Below are positions 11,989-38,439 of a stretch of DNA of 64,000 bases, in pieces; within the stretch, counting starts at the first letter, position 1, and every line of letters begins with the position of its first letter. Origin of the DNA: Lytechinus variegatus (taxonomy: Eukaryota; Echinodermata; Echinoidea; Temnopleuroida; Toxopneustidae); NCBI RefSeq assembly GCF_018143015.1, contig NC_054751.1, positions 31,200,347 to 31,264,346 on the forward strand, given 5' to 3'. A program made the position numbers and the translations under genes. The notes beneath the pieces are model-generated. The model was not told the origin of the DNA and searched no databases. It saw only the letters and a program-made list of their open reading frames with translations.

Positions 11989-12155
11989 CCTTTTCATAAA
12001 GCTGTTCGTAAGTTAAGAGCAACTTTAAGAATGACTGGTGATCCTTTCTTACGAACTAAACCATTGCCAATGGATATACCATTTACCACAAAAAAGGATC
12101 ACCAGTCGTTCTTAAAGTCGCTCCTAACTTACGAACAGCTTTATGAAACACCCAC
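11989..12155. mobile_element. Short MITE, TTCATAAAGCTGTTCGTAAG family
   Basis: Near-perfect inverted arms: TTCATAAAGCTGTTCGTAAG at the left and CTTACGAACAGCTTTATGAA at the right, with CTGGTGATCC and GGATCACCAG inside. CAGG flanks both sides; the empty paralogous site in copy A reads GCAAGGTGCAGGTGTG at 9677, which supports a short target duplication. A second copy is at 55130-55308. Confidence 0.88.
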
Positions 12156-12524
12156 CAGGTGTGTTAGGTGAGTGGGTGATGTTATTAGGAAGGGGTAGGG
12201 GTTGATTAAAGTAAAGGAAGAAAAGGTACATATGATAATTTTAAACTGTTCTTAAGCGCCCCTCCCCTCCCTACTGCCCCTTCTTTCCTTATCTCTTTCT
12301 ACCCCCCCCCTTCTTCCCTCTCTCTCTCTCTAATAATGCTTTGTTCAGCTTAACAAAAAAAATCATTCTACTTTCATTTAGAATTACAATCTACTTTCCA
12401 TCTCAGAAATGTATAATATCTGCCTGTCTGATCTCACAAACATATAGCAACCCTTCTCAAACTATGTAGTACCACAAGTACTGCTTTCCAAATTAACCAC
12501 TATGGTTCTATGCTTGCTTAACCC

Positions 12525-13130
12525 TAAAGAGACTGGGCTACTTCAACACCTAAAAAGACAGGGGGCCCTTATGATCTGGGCCGTCGATCGCGATGAAAAA
12601 AATCGGCATGCGCGTTACCCATGGCATTATCTACAAAATCATAATATCAAATTCTGCGAAAAGTCTCACTGCTCATTAATTATGTTAATTTATGCATGAA
12701 ATCATAAGATTGCTCTGATCAATAATAATGCCCCTAGAATGCTAATTTTTGTTTCACATCATCTAGATAGGCATCTGATCAAATTAATTTTTTTTTAATT
12801 TCAACATCACATTTATTCTCTTATGCATTCTATTGTTTTCTAAACTTCTTATGTATTTCTTTGTTTTTCGATCTGTTTTTTATTGCTTTTTCAATGGAAA
12901 TCGTCAGGAAATCGTCGTCTTTATTTTGACCATAAACAAGATAAAATTGATTTTAAGCAGGAAAAAAGAAAAATGATACATTTTAGGAATTTTGGCTAAA
13001 AACACTATTTGCATTGTTTTTTTAGTAATTTTGGGTCTGCATGCACTTACGAAATGTTGCGTAATTTCGGAAACGCGTACCAAGGGGTCACAATTTTGGT
13101 CTCAAAAGTTGCGCGAGACTTGAAAGTAAC
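12525..13130. repeat. Dispersed repeat inserted in copy B
   Basis: Absent from copy A. Its right part (GGGTCTGCATGCACTTAC ... AAAAGTTGCGCGAGACTT, near 13033-13120) is similar to 42150-42260. No coding frame or inverted ends are recognised, so the class is unknown. Confidence 0.5.
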
Positions 13131-14036
13131 AAGTGGAATGCCTCTGGCCGTCTCACCTGCATCACGCGGTTCAATATAACAGCAGTGCTCACTTTGAATA
13201 CTACTCTAACTCGCACAAGATGTTCAGTGATACATGGTTACTCTTATTTCCCTTTTTTATGAACTAGACCAATAAACTTACAGAGATATGATGGTTATTC
13301 AACAAAAAACCCAACATGGCCAAAGTTCATTGACCTTACATGACCTTTGACCTTGTTCATGTGACCTGAAACTCGAACAGGATGTTCAGTGATACTTGAT
13401 TACTCTTATGTACAAGTTTCATGAATCAGATCCATAAACTTTCAAAGTTATGATGGTAATTCAACAGATACACCCAATTCGGCCAAAGTTCATTGACCTT
13501 TGACCTTGGTCATGTGACCTGAAACGCGCACAGGATGTTCAGTGGTACTTGATTACTCTAATGTCCAAGTTTAATGAACTAGACCAATAAACTTTCAAAG
13601 TTATGATGGTAATTCAACAGATACCCCGATTCGGCCAAAGTTCATTGACCCTAAATGACCTTTGACCTTAATCATGAGACCTGAAACTTGCACAAAATTT
13701 TCAGTGATGCTTGATTACTATTATGTCCAAGTTTCATGAATCAGATCCATAAACTTTCAAAGTTATGATGGGAATTCAACAGATATCCCCAATTCGGCCA
13801 AAGTTCATTGACCCTAAATGACCTTTGACCTTGGTCATGTGACGTGAAACTCATGCAGGATGTTCAGTGATACTTGATTAACCTTATGTCCAAGTTTCAT
13901 GAACTAGGTCCATATATTTTCTAAGTTATGACATCATTTCAAAAACTTAACCTCAGGTTAAGATTTGATGTTGACGCCGCCGCCGCCGTCGGAAAAGCGG
14001 CACCTATAGTCTCACTTTGCTTCGCAGGTGAGACAA
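13131..14036. repeat. Repeat element with five 162-bp tandem units carrying TGACCTTTGACC
   Basis: Starts AAGTGGAATGCCTCTGG. Inner ends GTCTCACCTGC (13150) and GCAGGTGAGAC (14024) are inverted repeats. The body is a tandem array with unit starts at about 13219, 13381, 13534, 13696 and 13859 (153-163 bp apart). Four units contain TGACCTTTGACC (13341, 13494, 13656, 13819), the complement of two AGGTCA half-sites spaced by one base. A (GCC)n stretch lies near 13975. Related copies: 15625-16262 and 55534-55800. Confidence 0.85.
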
Positions 14037-14272
14037 AAAGTGTGATTTTTTTCAAAATATTTCACTTTCAGATATCAAATCGATTGCTGCTCCATCTGAG
14101 CCCAGCCTTTTCAATTTGGATATATGCAAGAAACTCAGCACATTTCCTTGAAGCCAGAGTCATTATTTGTTTGGCGTCACCTGTGCTTGGGAGGCGAAAA
14201 GTGAACTGAATCAAGACTCACAGATCTCTGCTTTCGCTTACAAACTGATAAGGACTTGCAAAACAATTTCAT

Positions 14273-14475
14273 CACGACTTGTTTATTCATTTTGCACTCC
14301 TGCAACCAATCTTTGTGTTCCAATCTGATTGAGCAATATTCTGACTTACATCCCATCTTACCAAAGAAGGTCAGGAAGCTCATTTTGCTCTCCTGCAAAC
14401 AAACTTAGCATTCCATTATAGATAGCTATCCAAACCCGATGACTGATCTTCACATTATGAATAGCAATCCATCTT
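14273..14475 (-). pseudogene. Two decayed copies of the FIGNL1 terminal exon
   Basis: Downstream of the FIGNL1 stop, two diverged tandem copies of the last exon can be read on the minus strand. The nearer copy (start motif at 14381) reads DSYL-stop-WNAKFVCRRAK-stop. The farther copy (14288) reads QNIAQSDW followed by WNTKIGCRSAK-stop, with the middle of the exon deleted. The functional exon reads DSYLEWNAKFGCGSAK-stop. All three end in AAATGA, and the spacings are 93 and 122 bp. They probably lie in the 3' UTR. Neither looks usable as an alternative last exon. Confidence 0.75.
14282..14287 (-). terminator. Candidate FIGNL1 polyadenylation signal
   Basis: AATAAA on the minus strand about 215 nt past the FIGNL1 stop, next to the farther decayed terminal-exon copy. 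Plausible by position only. Confidence 0.35.
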
Positions 14476-14501
14476 TTCACGCTAGTTGCAAGTCGGGTAG
14501 C

Positions 14502-30289
<15,788 letters not shown>

Positions 30290-30369
30290 CTATGACAAAA
30301 AAGGAAAGAAAGAAAAACAAGTGAGATTTGGGCACTACATGTAAGGGAAACAATTTAATTTAACCTGAC

Positions 30370-30410
30370 TTCGCATGCTCGAGGGTCTGAGCTCGGACCC
30401 TCGCGTATGC
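30370..30410. repeat. Hairpin with GAGGGTC/GGACCCTC arms
   Basis: GCATGCTCGAGGGTC, a short turn, then GACCCTCGCGTATGC forms a stem of about 16 bp upstream of the first FIGNL1 coding exon. Possibly a small foldback remnant. Confidence 0.5.
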
Positions 30411-30869
30411 TATGTTTTTAAATCGGCAGCGAATTATTTATACATGTGAGGAATTTGATGTTGGCTCTAAATCACCAATTTTGAAAATTATCGGAGGATA
30501 GATATGGGTAAAATTAGGATGATAAGTAAGAAATTAAGCTTCTTGTTCTTCTTAAGCTAGTTTCGTTGTAGGATTTTTAGTACAATAAATATGCATTTTT
30601 TCCCACCTTTCCCACCACTCAGAGCAGAGTATCAGAGCGAGTTTTGGCCTTTGATGTTTGGGTAGGTGTAGTGTAGTGTAGCATTAGTGAAGTGGAGTGG
30701 AGCCTGCACGAACATCACTTGAGGTAGGCCAGGGCAAACTTCTTTTTTCAAATTATTTCCAAGTGAAAGATAAATTTAAAAAATAGTATCTCACTATCAA
30801 AGTACTAAGTATCAGTCCCACTAGGTCATCATGGTCATGTAGGTCGACACTATCAGACTAAAAAATCAA

Positions 30870-31400
30870 TAAATTAATACCCGTGCCTATTCACTTGTTC
30901 ACTGCTTAATCGAAAACGTCACAGACTCACAGTTGCTTCCAGTTGCAGTCGCAACTTCGCAAGTTAGTATACCCCAGTCGCGGCCCGGAACGAGGGCCCG
31001 CGCCCCTAGCCGTGCCTCTACCTTGGTGGCCGGAACAACTTCGAGACTATTCAAATGGATCAAGCTCGTGTTCAGCAGAATGAACACCCAAACTAGATTT
31101 CTTCTTACCTTCATCTTTGATCAAGTCAAACTTGACATCGATGTTATACGTCAGGGAAAAACACAGAATTAAATCAATTAGATACGCCTTAAAATCTGAT
31201 AAATGACATAAATCTTGACTTTACTTTTGTATGTCCTGCGACCTGCATAATCTCGACTCGTACTCGGGACTCCGGCTCGATATCCGGGAGCTCGTCTCTC
31301 GATCTCATCGAATTCACATTACGCGCGATTGAGAATCTAGGGGAAATCCCCTTAGAGTAAGTTTCAGTCTGAAGTATTTAATTAAAGTTTCCTTGTCTTC
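30870..31400 (-). promoter_or_regulatory. Likely FIGNL1 promoter / 5' untranslated region
   Basis: A CpG-rich island in AT-rich surroundings (several CCCGCG, CGGCCCGG and TCGCG stretches between 30950 and 31320). On the minus strand, AAAGATGAAG|GTAAGAAG at 31109 is a strong donor that could end an untranslated first exon spliced to the acceptor at 30290. The reading frame across such a junction is closed, so it would be untranslated. No TATA box is evident. Position-based inference. Confidence 0.4.
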
Positions 31401-34135
31401 TTTGGCAAAATAGCCCGGCAGAAAATGTTCTCATTTTTTGTCATCAAATATTCAATCACAGCAATTCATCCCGATTGCATTCACATTAAATGTTTCCTAT
31501 CATTCTCTTTCCTCATGTTTGAATGATTTAGAGAACAATTTCAGTAATTATTCCCAGTCAGTTATGAATGAATCAATGACGAATTGAAAATTAAATAGAG
31601 ATACCTGTAAAAATTCATCCATTTACCATATCTCTGGGCCTCAACTCAGACCCGGATTTTTTAACCTGAGATCAGAATGAGAGCTTGTCCGGCGTACTGT
31701 CATGCAGACCTGATGCAGAGCTCCTTTGTTTGTAAACTTTATGCAGGCGCATAGGCGCTAAGTTGGCAGCCCCCCCCCCCACGTACAACAACAACAAAAA
31801 AATGAAAAAAAATCCCCAAGTAGACTATAATAATGGGGGGCAGGGAAAGAGTGTGAGTGGAAGAACTTGGGCAGCTTTCCCACTATACAAGTATAATCGG
31901 GAGTCTCGGACGGAGTCTGAATCAGATATGCTGCATTACTTCGATTCCCGGCCTGTCTGGCATTTTATGCTCAGGTTTATAGAGCAAGGCATTGCCCAGT
32001 CCATTGCTTTTTCTCACATACCTGTACATGTAGGAGCCTCAAAAGAAAAAGATGTAATTTTCGAAATCGGATGAGAAGTTATAGTATTGCATTAATTATC
32101 ATTTTGTGAACTTGACAGGCATATATTGCTTTATAAGCATGTTCGGTGTGATCCATCTATCCCGTTCCCTTTCCTTACTGAAATCATGAACTATTACTTC
32201 AATTTCTGCATGCAAGAATTGTTTTACTGTTTGTTTCAGGGTGCACTGGCTTCCCCTTTCCAGAGGCACAGTTAATATTTGTGATGTAAAATCGCCGTCA
32301 AAACTGAGTGCCCCCCCCTTCATTTTTCCTTCTTTTTTTTGTCAATTTTTTTTCTTGGACGAAATCCCCTCGGGGTTGAAACTTTTTGTCGAAAATGTGA
32401 CCCCCCCCCTTCCGAAAAATCCTGGATCCGCCCATGTCAGGGTGTATAGCATGTCTCTTCGTGAAAAAAATAGTTTCAGCAAAGATTATCAGTGGTCAAT
32501 CCTATTTCTTAAATAATATTGCAGTACAAATTCTGAATATGAATTCTGTTTCCCCGGATGTTCCCCTATATGTTTCATGCTGAATATGCTTAATCCCCTT
32601 TTCATGACGACATGGAAGGAACTTTTTTTCTGCAATATTTAATGCAAATATTTAGATGTCATAACTTTGTTAGTTCTCATCTGCTTTTGATGAAAATTTT
32701 CAGTGTTTTTTTTTCTGTCTATTTTTGTTCTATCTGCCCAAAGCATAGATATACTTTTTTTAGACTGGTTGTCGATGCATTGAGTAAAGACTATTTGTGA
32801 TGACGTCGTCGTTGCGAATTTACGAATTTCAGTAAAGACAAGGGCAAGCCAAAGGTAAATAAGCATGTTTCAAATTGAAATGTATTGTATTAACATATAT
32901 GAATTATATCATGAGATTGTTAGCTATTGTAATTTGTCAATTTTAGTGCCTAAAATTCCCACAAAGAATACAAAAATTGATGCATAATTACAAATTCGAT
33001 TGTGTGGTCCCACTAGTTATAATTGGTGTTGTGATCACAGACATGACAGAGACAGTATGGCATTGGCAGTGAGTCCAAACTGCGCGCATGTCCTTACTTC
33101 GCGGACGGTCATTATAAAAAAACTATCCAATATCCTTAAAATCTTACATCATCAACGTGAAAAGTGACCTAAAATTACCCTTTGGTGAAAGTTTCTTTAG
33201 GGTGAGTTCAGTATTTATGAAAATAATGGCAAAAGATTGGCAAATTTGTCCGCGCTAGCGTCCGTTTTGAAGAAATCAACATGCATCACGATATCACCCT
33301 TTTGCTAGCAGAAATCATTTAAAATGTGAATTAAATGTGGTACTATTTGATTCTATAGGCAGCATTTTGCCATCAATCTGATGTAAATATCTCACTTTTT
33401 GAGCTTGAATTCTTGTTTAAAGTAACCTCCACAAAAGCTTTGGTGCGCGACGTTAGGTCACACTTTTTCTGAAAGGTTTTCCTGCACAGCCCGCATTCAC
33501 CGATCAGAATAGAATTTTGAGATCGCGATACCGGCGAAACCCCTTGACCTACTTTGACCTGCCATGATGAGAGGCATCACTGTGTAGACTATGATGAGCG
33601 AACATATCTCTAAAATTGAAAGTTACGTAATTAATCATAGAAGTTAAAATTACCTTGCAAAAGAAGTGGGAGAGATCATTCAATAATAATTGTAATGCAC
33701 AGAAATTATAAAAACTTGGTTAAATGCCACAAATCCATTCATTTTGAAATTTAGAAAAATAATTGATTCAATGAAGATTCTGCCACATGAGGCCATCCAT
33801 AACTGGACTGATACTCTTTTTGTTCAGAACCTTATCAACATTTTGAAAGGGTTTAGATACCAAACCATGATTTGACAAATTCTCTGCATGATTGTTAAAT
33901 CCTATGATTTGGTACATCTAATGATTAAAACAATTTTTGTTAAACACTATATTTTGATGACGTTTGGAATCATTAAAAAGCATATTTTGTCATTTCACAA
34001 AGGAAAACTTTATGGGTTTACTTACGTAAACTGATAAAATTTGATTTCCCAGGATACCCATCTCAACATTCATGTGTGAAATGAATTATTCATAATTTCA
34101 TTCTCTCAGCAATTGAATGCTCCAGTCTTCATGGT
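31400..34135. other. Intergenic region between divergent FIGNL1 and ANAPC10
   Basis: AT-rich, with poly-C runs (31770-31783, 32401) and TTTT-rich tracts. Mixed-composition sequence around 33420-33560 (GCGCGACGTTAGG, GATCGCGATACCGG) stands out, but I cannot assign it. No exon is defensible; an upstream untranslated exon of ANAPC10 could be here. Confidence 0.45.
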
Positions 34136-34743
34136 TTAAAGGACAAGTCCACCCCAAGAAAAAATTGATTTGAATAAAAAGAGAAAAATCCAACAAGCAT
34201 AACACTGAAAATTTCATCAAAATCGGATGTAAAATGAGACATAAGTTATGAAATTTTAAAGTTTTGCTTAATTTCACAAAACAGTTATATGCACATCCTG
34301 GTCGGTATGCAAATGAGGAGACTGATGACTTCATCCACTCACTATTTCTTTTGTATTTCATTATATGAAATAGAGAATACTAGTATTCTATTTTTCTCCT
34401 CATTGTCAAGTGCAACAACGGTTAGAAACATGTGGAGTGAGCATTGTTTAATACTATATGATTCAGTCAAGTTGGTCCTGACTCCTCATTGTCAAATCTA
34501 TAAAAAATGAAATATTGTATAATTCAATAAAAAACTAAAGAAATAGTGAGTGAGGGAACATCAACGACTTTCTCATTTGAGTTGTGCATATCACTGTTTT
34601 GTGAAAATAAGCAAAACTTTAAAGTGTCAGAACTTTCTTATATTACCTGTACATCCGATTTTGATTAATTATAGCATTTTGCTAGTTTGATTTTTCTCTA
34701 TTTATTCAAATCAACTTTTCTCTGGGGTGGACTTGACCTTTAA
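34136..34743. mobile_element. MITE, TTAAAGGACAAGTCCACC family, copy 3
   Basis: Starts TTAAAGGACAAGTCCACCCC and ends GGGGTGGACTTGACCTTTAA, with TTAA at both ends and long subterminal inverted repeats. The central part has the CACTATTTCTTTTGT and AAAGAAATAGTGAGTG partners common to the family. Non-coding. Confidence 0.92.
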
Positions 34744-35470
34744 GTATGTATGATGCATATTTTGCCTCTACTATTATTTTCATTAGATGTACAGTGTATT
34801 TTCCAAGTTTGCACAATAATTGCATTTTTTCATAATTTTGCTTTATGAAAATTGTGCAATTTTTGTGACTAAGGCTACATCTATGTATCTCCATACTCTG
34901 GTGCGAGCGTAGGATTTGAGCTGTGATTTTCCTCATTTCTTTCTCTGTCATCTCCCTCCTAGATACATGTATATATCTAAGAATATTTTCAGTAAAAGCC
35001 CTGGTTTTTAATTTTTGGGACACACATACTGGACTTTGAATCCAAGTACCTTAATTCAATATTTATAAAAAAAAAGGAAAAAAAAGAGAAAAGGATTTTT
35101 TTTTTTTAAAGAAGAAAGAAAGAAGAGAAATCAATATTTGAATTTTGCTTGATATAATGATATGTATATATTTTTTTCAAAGAAAGCAAACTTGAAAAAT
35201 ATTTATGATGGCGAAAATAGTCAAATTGACTTGTTGCCCAATAAAAGAAACAGACCCCCCCCCCCCCTTTCTGCCGATTGTATTGATATCAAGGGACTCT
35301 ATTTAGGAAGCCTTTCATGAAACAGGTTTAGTAAGATTGGAGCTAACTCCGTGGCTGCCTGGTGGATAAAGGTAATGACTTATTTTCCCGGTGTTGAGAA
35401 TTGGGCCTCAGGAAGTTTGGCAAGGAACAAAGCTTTGACACTCAACCAGTTATGCGAATGTACTAGTGAT
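34744..35470. other. Intergenic, low-complexity A/T tracts
   Basis: Contains A-rich and T-rich tracts at 35070-35130 and a C14 run at 35256-35269. No gene seen. Confidence 0.5.
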
Positions 35471-36080
35471 TTAAAGGTCAAGTCCACCCCAGAAAAATGT
35501 TGATTTGAATCAATAGAGAAAAATCAGACAAGCACAATGCTGAAAATTTCATCAAAATCGGATGTAAAATAAGAAAGTTATGACATTTCAAAGTTTCGCT
35601 TATTTTCAACAAAATAATTATATGAACGAGCCAGTTACATCCAAATGAGAGAGTCGAAGATGTCACTCACTCACTATTTCTTTTGTTTGTTATTGTTTGA
35701 ATTATACAATATTTCAATTTTTACGAATTTGGTGATTAGGACCTCCTTGCCTGAAGCACAAAATGTTAAAATAATGGAATTCCATGTGTTCAGGGAGGAA
35801 TGAAACTTCATTTCACATGACAATGACGAGAAAATAAAAATATTTCATATTTCATACAATAAAAACAAAAGAAATTGTGAGTGAGTGACGTCATCAACTC
35901 TCTCATTTGGATGTAACTGGCTCGTTCATATAACTATTTTGTTGAAAATAAGCGAAACTTTAAAATGCCATAACTTTCTTATTTTACATCCGATTTTGAT
36001 GAAATTTTCAGTGTTATGCTTGTTGACTTTTTCTCTTTTTATTCAAATCAAGTTTTTGTTGGGGTGGACTTGTCCTTTAA
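35471..36080. mobile_element. MITE, TTAAAGGACAAGTCCACC family, copy 4
   Basis: Starts TTAAAGGTCAAGTCCACCCC and ends GGGGTGGACTTGTCCTTTAA. Its two halves are close inverted copies: both give the same peptide run (MTSSTLSFGCNWLVH) when read on opposite strands, so the arms span nearly half the element each. It ends about 350 bp before the ANAPC10 start codon. Confidence 0.93.
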
Positions 36081-36431
36081 GGATTTAGCTCTTTTGCAAT
36101 TACTGTATCACATTCACATCATTATGACAACCCCATTGGATAGGACAGACTTATGTGTACATGAATTAAGATGCGCAGCTAATGCTAATAAAAGTAAAGC
36201 CTGGCCGCAGTCCTGGATCTACATGTTCATGGTAGTTGGCAATCTGGGGAATTTCATGTAATTGCCAGCTTTACCAAATATTCAGATTATGGCAGTAACA
36301 ATTTTTCGTTCCAATAGTCAGTGAATTTGATATACATCTATTCCAAGGAATAGGCCTATGTTAAATGACCACATTTATTTTAACTTCTCACTTCTTCTGA
36401 TTCAAATCACACAGGAAAGCCAAGAGTAATA

Positions 36432-37557
36432 ATGTCAAGTCTTGGGAATAAGATTGATGATATTGATCTGAATACAACAGGATTAAGAGAGATAGGATCT
36501 CAGGCTGTTTGGTCCCTCTCATCATGCAAACCAGGGTTTGGAGTAGATCAACTCAGAGACAACTCAACAGGTAAAGATGCATGTACATGGACTTCATACC
36601 AATGGCAATTGGGGCTGCATGCTATTTGACGTTCCTTGATTTGATATAACTCAACATGAATCATGAAAAAAATGAAATACCCCAGAGGTGTTTTCTTTTT
36701 AATTAAACGCTTGTTTAGAAGTACAGGGGCCCGTTGCAGAAAGAGTTGCGTTTAAACGCAAGTAAAAAAATCAATCGTAAGTCCCAAATGAGTGCTGTTG
36801 ATGGGTTGAAAATCAAGTTGCGCATGATTTTTTAGTTGCGTTTGATTGCAACTCTTTCTGCAACGAGCCCCTGGTCTACTTAAATGTGACAAATCTTAGA
36901 AACAAAGCTCAGCGACATTTTTTGTTTTCTAGAAGGAAAGAAATGAAATACTGCAGATGCAGTTGATATCTTTTATCTGTAAACAGTCGAAATGTTTAGT
37001 ACACAGATCTCGTACATTTATAAGAAAATGTTTTTGTAGGCCTAGAACTCCATGTCTGTTCATTTCGAAATTTAGCCATTTGAAAAAAGATCCCTCATTA
37101 CACCTGTATGTTGAGAGCTAATATATTGTTTCTTTTCTTTTTTTCAGATACGTACTGGCAATCAGATGGAATACAGCCGCATCTCGTCAACATCCAGTTC
37201 CGTCGTAAGACGACCGTCCACAGCGTTGCTCTCTACGCCGACTTCAAATCGGACGAGAGTTACACACCGAACAAGATCTCCGTTCGCGCAGGGAACAACT
37301 TCCATGACCTTCAAGAGGTAGAGTTGCTTGAGCTCGGTGAGCCGAGCGGTTGGATCTCGATACGCCTGGCAGACTCGGAGGGAAAACCCATCAGGACTTT
37401 CATGATACAGATCGCTGCATTGTCAAACCATCAGAATGGCAGGGACACGCACATGAGACAGATAAGGGTGTATGCCCCGATGCAGAACACGACTATGAAC
37501 AACAGGCTGCCAACGTTTTCAGGAGTGGATTGTGCTATGTATAGCACCATAAGGTAG
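36432..37557 (+). CDS. ANAPC10: Anaphase-promoting complex subunit 10 (APC10/DOC1), complete, two coding exons
   Basis: Subunit of the nuclear/cytoplasmic APC/C ubiquitin ligase; with the co-activator it contributes the D-box receptor and makes substrate ubiquitination processive. Exons 36432-36570 and 37148-37557 join at consensus sites with the split codon G|AT, giving 182 residues (human 185). The DOC-domain hallmarks are plain: REIGSQAVWSLSSCKPGFGV (about 20-39), TYWQSDG, QPHLVNIQFRRKTTV, YADFKSDESYTPNKISVRAG, LGEPSGWISI, TFMIQIA and NHQNGRDTHMRQI, ending MYSTIR. The terminal Ile-Arg is the known tail that docks into APC3/CDC27-type TPR grooves. The acceptor at 36414 lies 17 nt before the ATG, so an upstream untranslated exon is expected. 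The second exon is clearly richer in G+C than its surroundings. Confidence 0.98.
36727..36872. mobile_element. Short MITE in the ANAPC10 intron
   Basis: Inverted ends GGGGCCCGTTGCAGAAAGAG and CTCTTTCTGCAACGAGCCCC, about 146 bp, with inner TTGCGTTT/AAACGCAA partners. No ORF. Confidence 0.9.
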
Positions 37558-38070
37558 TAAAGGCCAGGGATCGGAATCCTCTGAGGACTATGGCACCGTC
37601 AAGTTAAAGAGCCTTCATGGAATCAAAGTTCTGTAAAGTCTTCATGTACTCATGACCATGGACAGGCATGATGTGGAATCCACTGAGGACTTTCAGAACA
37701 GTCTAAAGCAGGGATTCTCAAATGGTGGCACGCGCGCCACTTGTGGTGCACCGAGCCTTCCGGAGTGGCGCGTGGGAGCCGGTAAAGAAAAAGAAAAAAC
37801 ATTAGAAAATAAAAGGTTGATCTACTGTTAATCTGGAATTGAGGTTTGATCATTTAATTACAAAGGGAAAATAAAAACTCAGCTCTTTTTGAAATCTAAA
37901 TGCTGTTTGACTTCCTCTGATTTTGTGTAATCTAGCATTCGATAACCCCTCTTATGGAGGATCTATTTAATTTATTCATTTACGATTGGTACAAAGACTA
38001 TGTACATAATATGTGAACATAGATTTGTGAACAGTGCTTTTAATAATAACAATAATAATCATAATTACGT
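37558..38070 (+). other. ANAPC10 3' UTR and flank
   Basis: Contains AATAAA at 37808 (250 nt past the stop) and similar A-rich sites following. A stretch starting CAGGGATTCTCAAATGGTGG at 37697 resembles a hAT-type transposon end, but no matching other end is convincing. Confidence 0.45.
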
Positions 38071-38079
38071 TTTATTTAC

Positions 38080-38285
38080 TCAGGGTAGCCATTTGGGTCA
38101 GGGAACTGCAGTGGGCCCTGCATTTCCATGTATGTTATTACTACCCTTCTCCAATCTAAATGCTGAGCGCCAAGCAAGAATGCAGAAGGTTCCATTTCTA
38201 TTTTTGTATGACTCTGTTGGGGATCGAACCCATGGCCTCCCGTTCATGAGGTTGACGCTCTAACACTGATCAACATACCCGGTTG
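38080..38285 (-). mobile_element. tRNA-derived SINE, second family, minus orientation
   Basis: On the minus strand a B-box-like GGGTTCGATCCCC (38219-38231) follows GGGTATGTTGATCAGTG and TAGAGCGTCAACCTCATGAA. The body is different from the 18830/21878 SINE family. No ORF. Confidence 0.7.
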
Positions 38286-38439
38286 CTTTTTAAACAAGAC
38301 CCTCATCAAGAACAAAATGTAATACCGAAACATAATAATGAACACTAGTTTGAGCAAGTCACTTATCATTTTTAAATAAATTGGGTAGTATGTTGGTATT
38401 TTTATATCTTCTGTTGATTGAGAACCCCTCTCGGTCATT

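Larger units (their letters stand above)
11080..14170. repeat. Segmental duplication, copy B
   Basis: Second copy of the block at 6040-11079 and directly adjacent to it. It lacks copy A's MITE, minisatellite and about 830 bp near 9890-10720. It carries its own insertions: a 167-bp MITE at 11989-12155 and a composite insertion at about 12525-14036. The right edge merges with the 3' flank of FIGNL1. Confidence 0.82.

Noticed and set aside
12160-12350. CRISPR-like or regularly spaced repeats across the minisatellite and its copy
   Set aside because: Unit lengths and structure are those of a eukaryotic minisatellite; there are no spacers of even length and no cas genes.
35478-36088. Two similar small proteins on opposite strands
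   Set aside because: They are the inverted arms of one MITE.
37697-38430. hAT-type element with CAGGGATTCTCAA and a GAGAACCCCTC partner
   Set aside because: The right end does not match well and no 8-bp duplication is visible.
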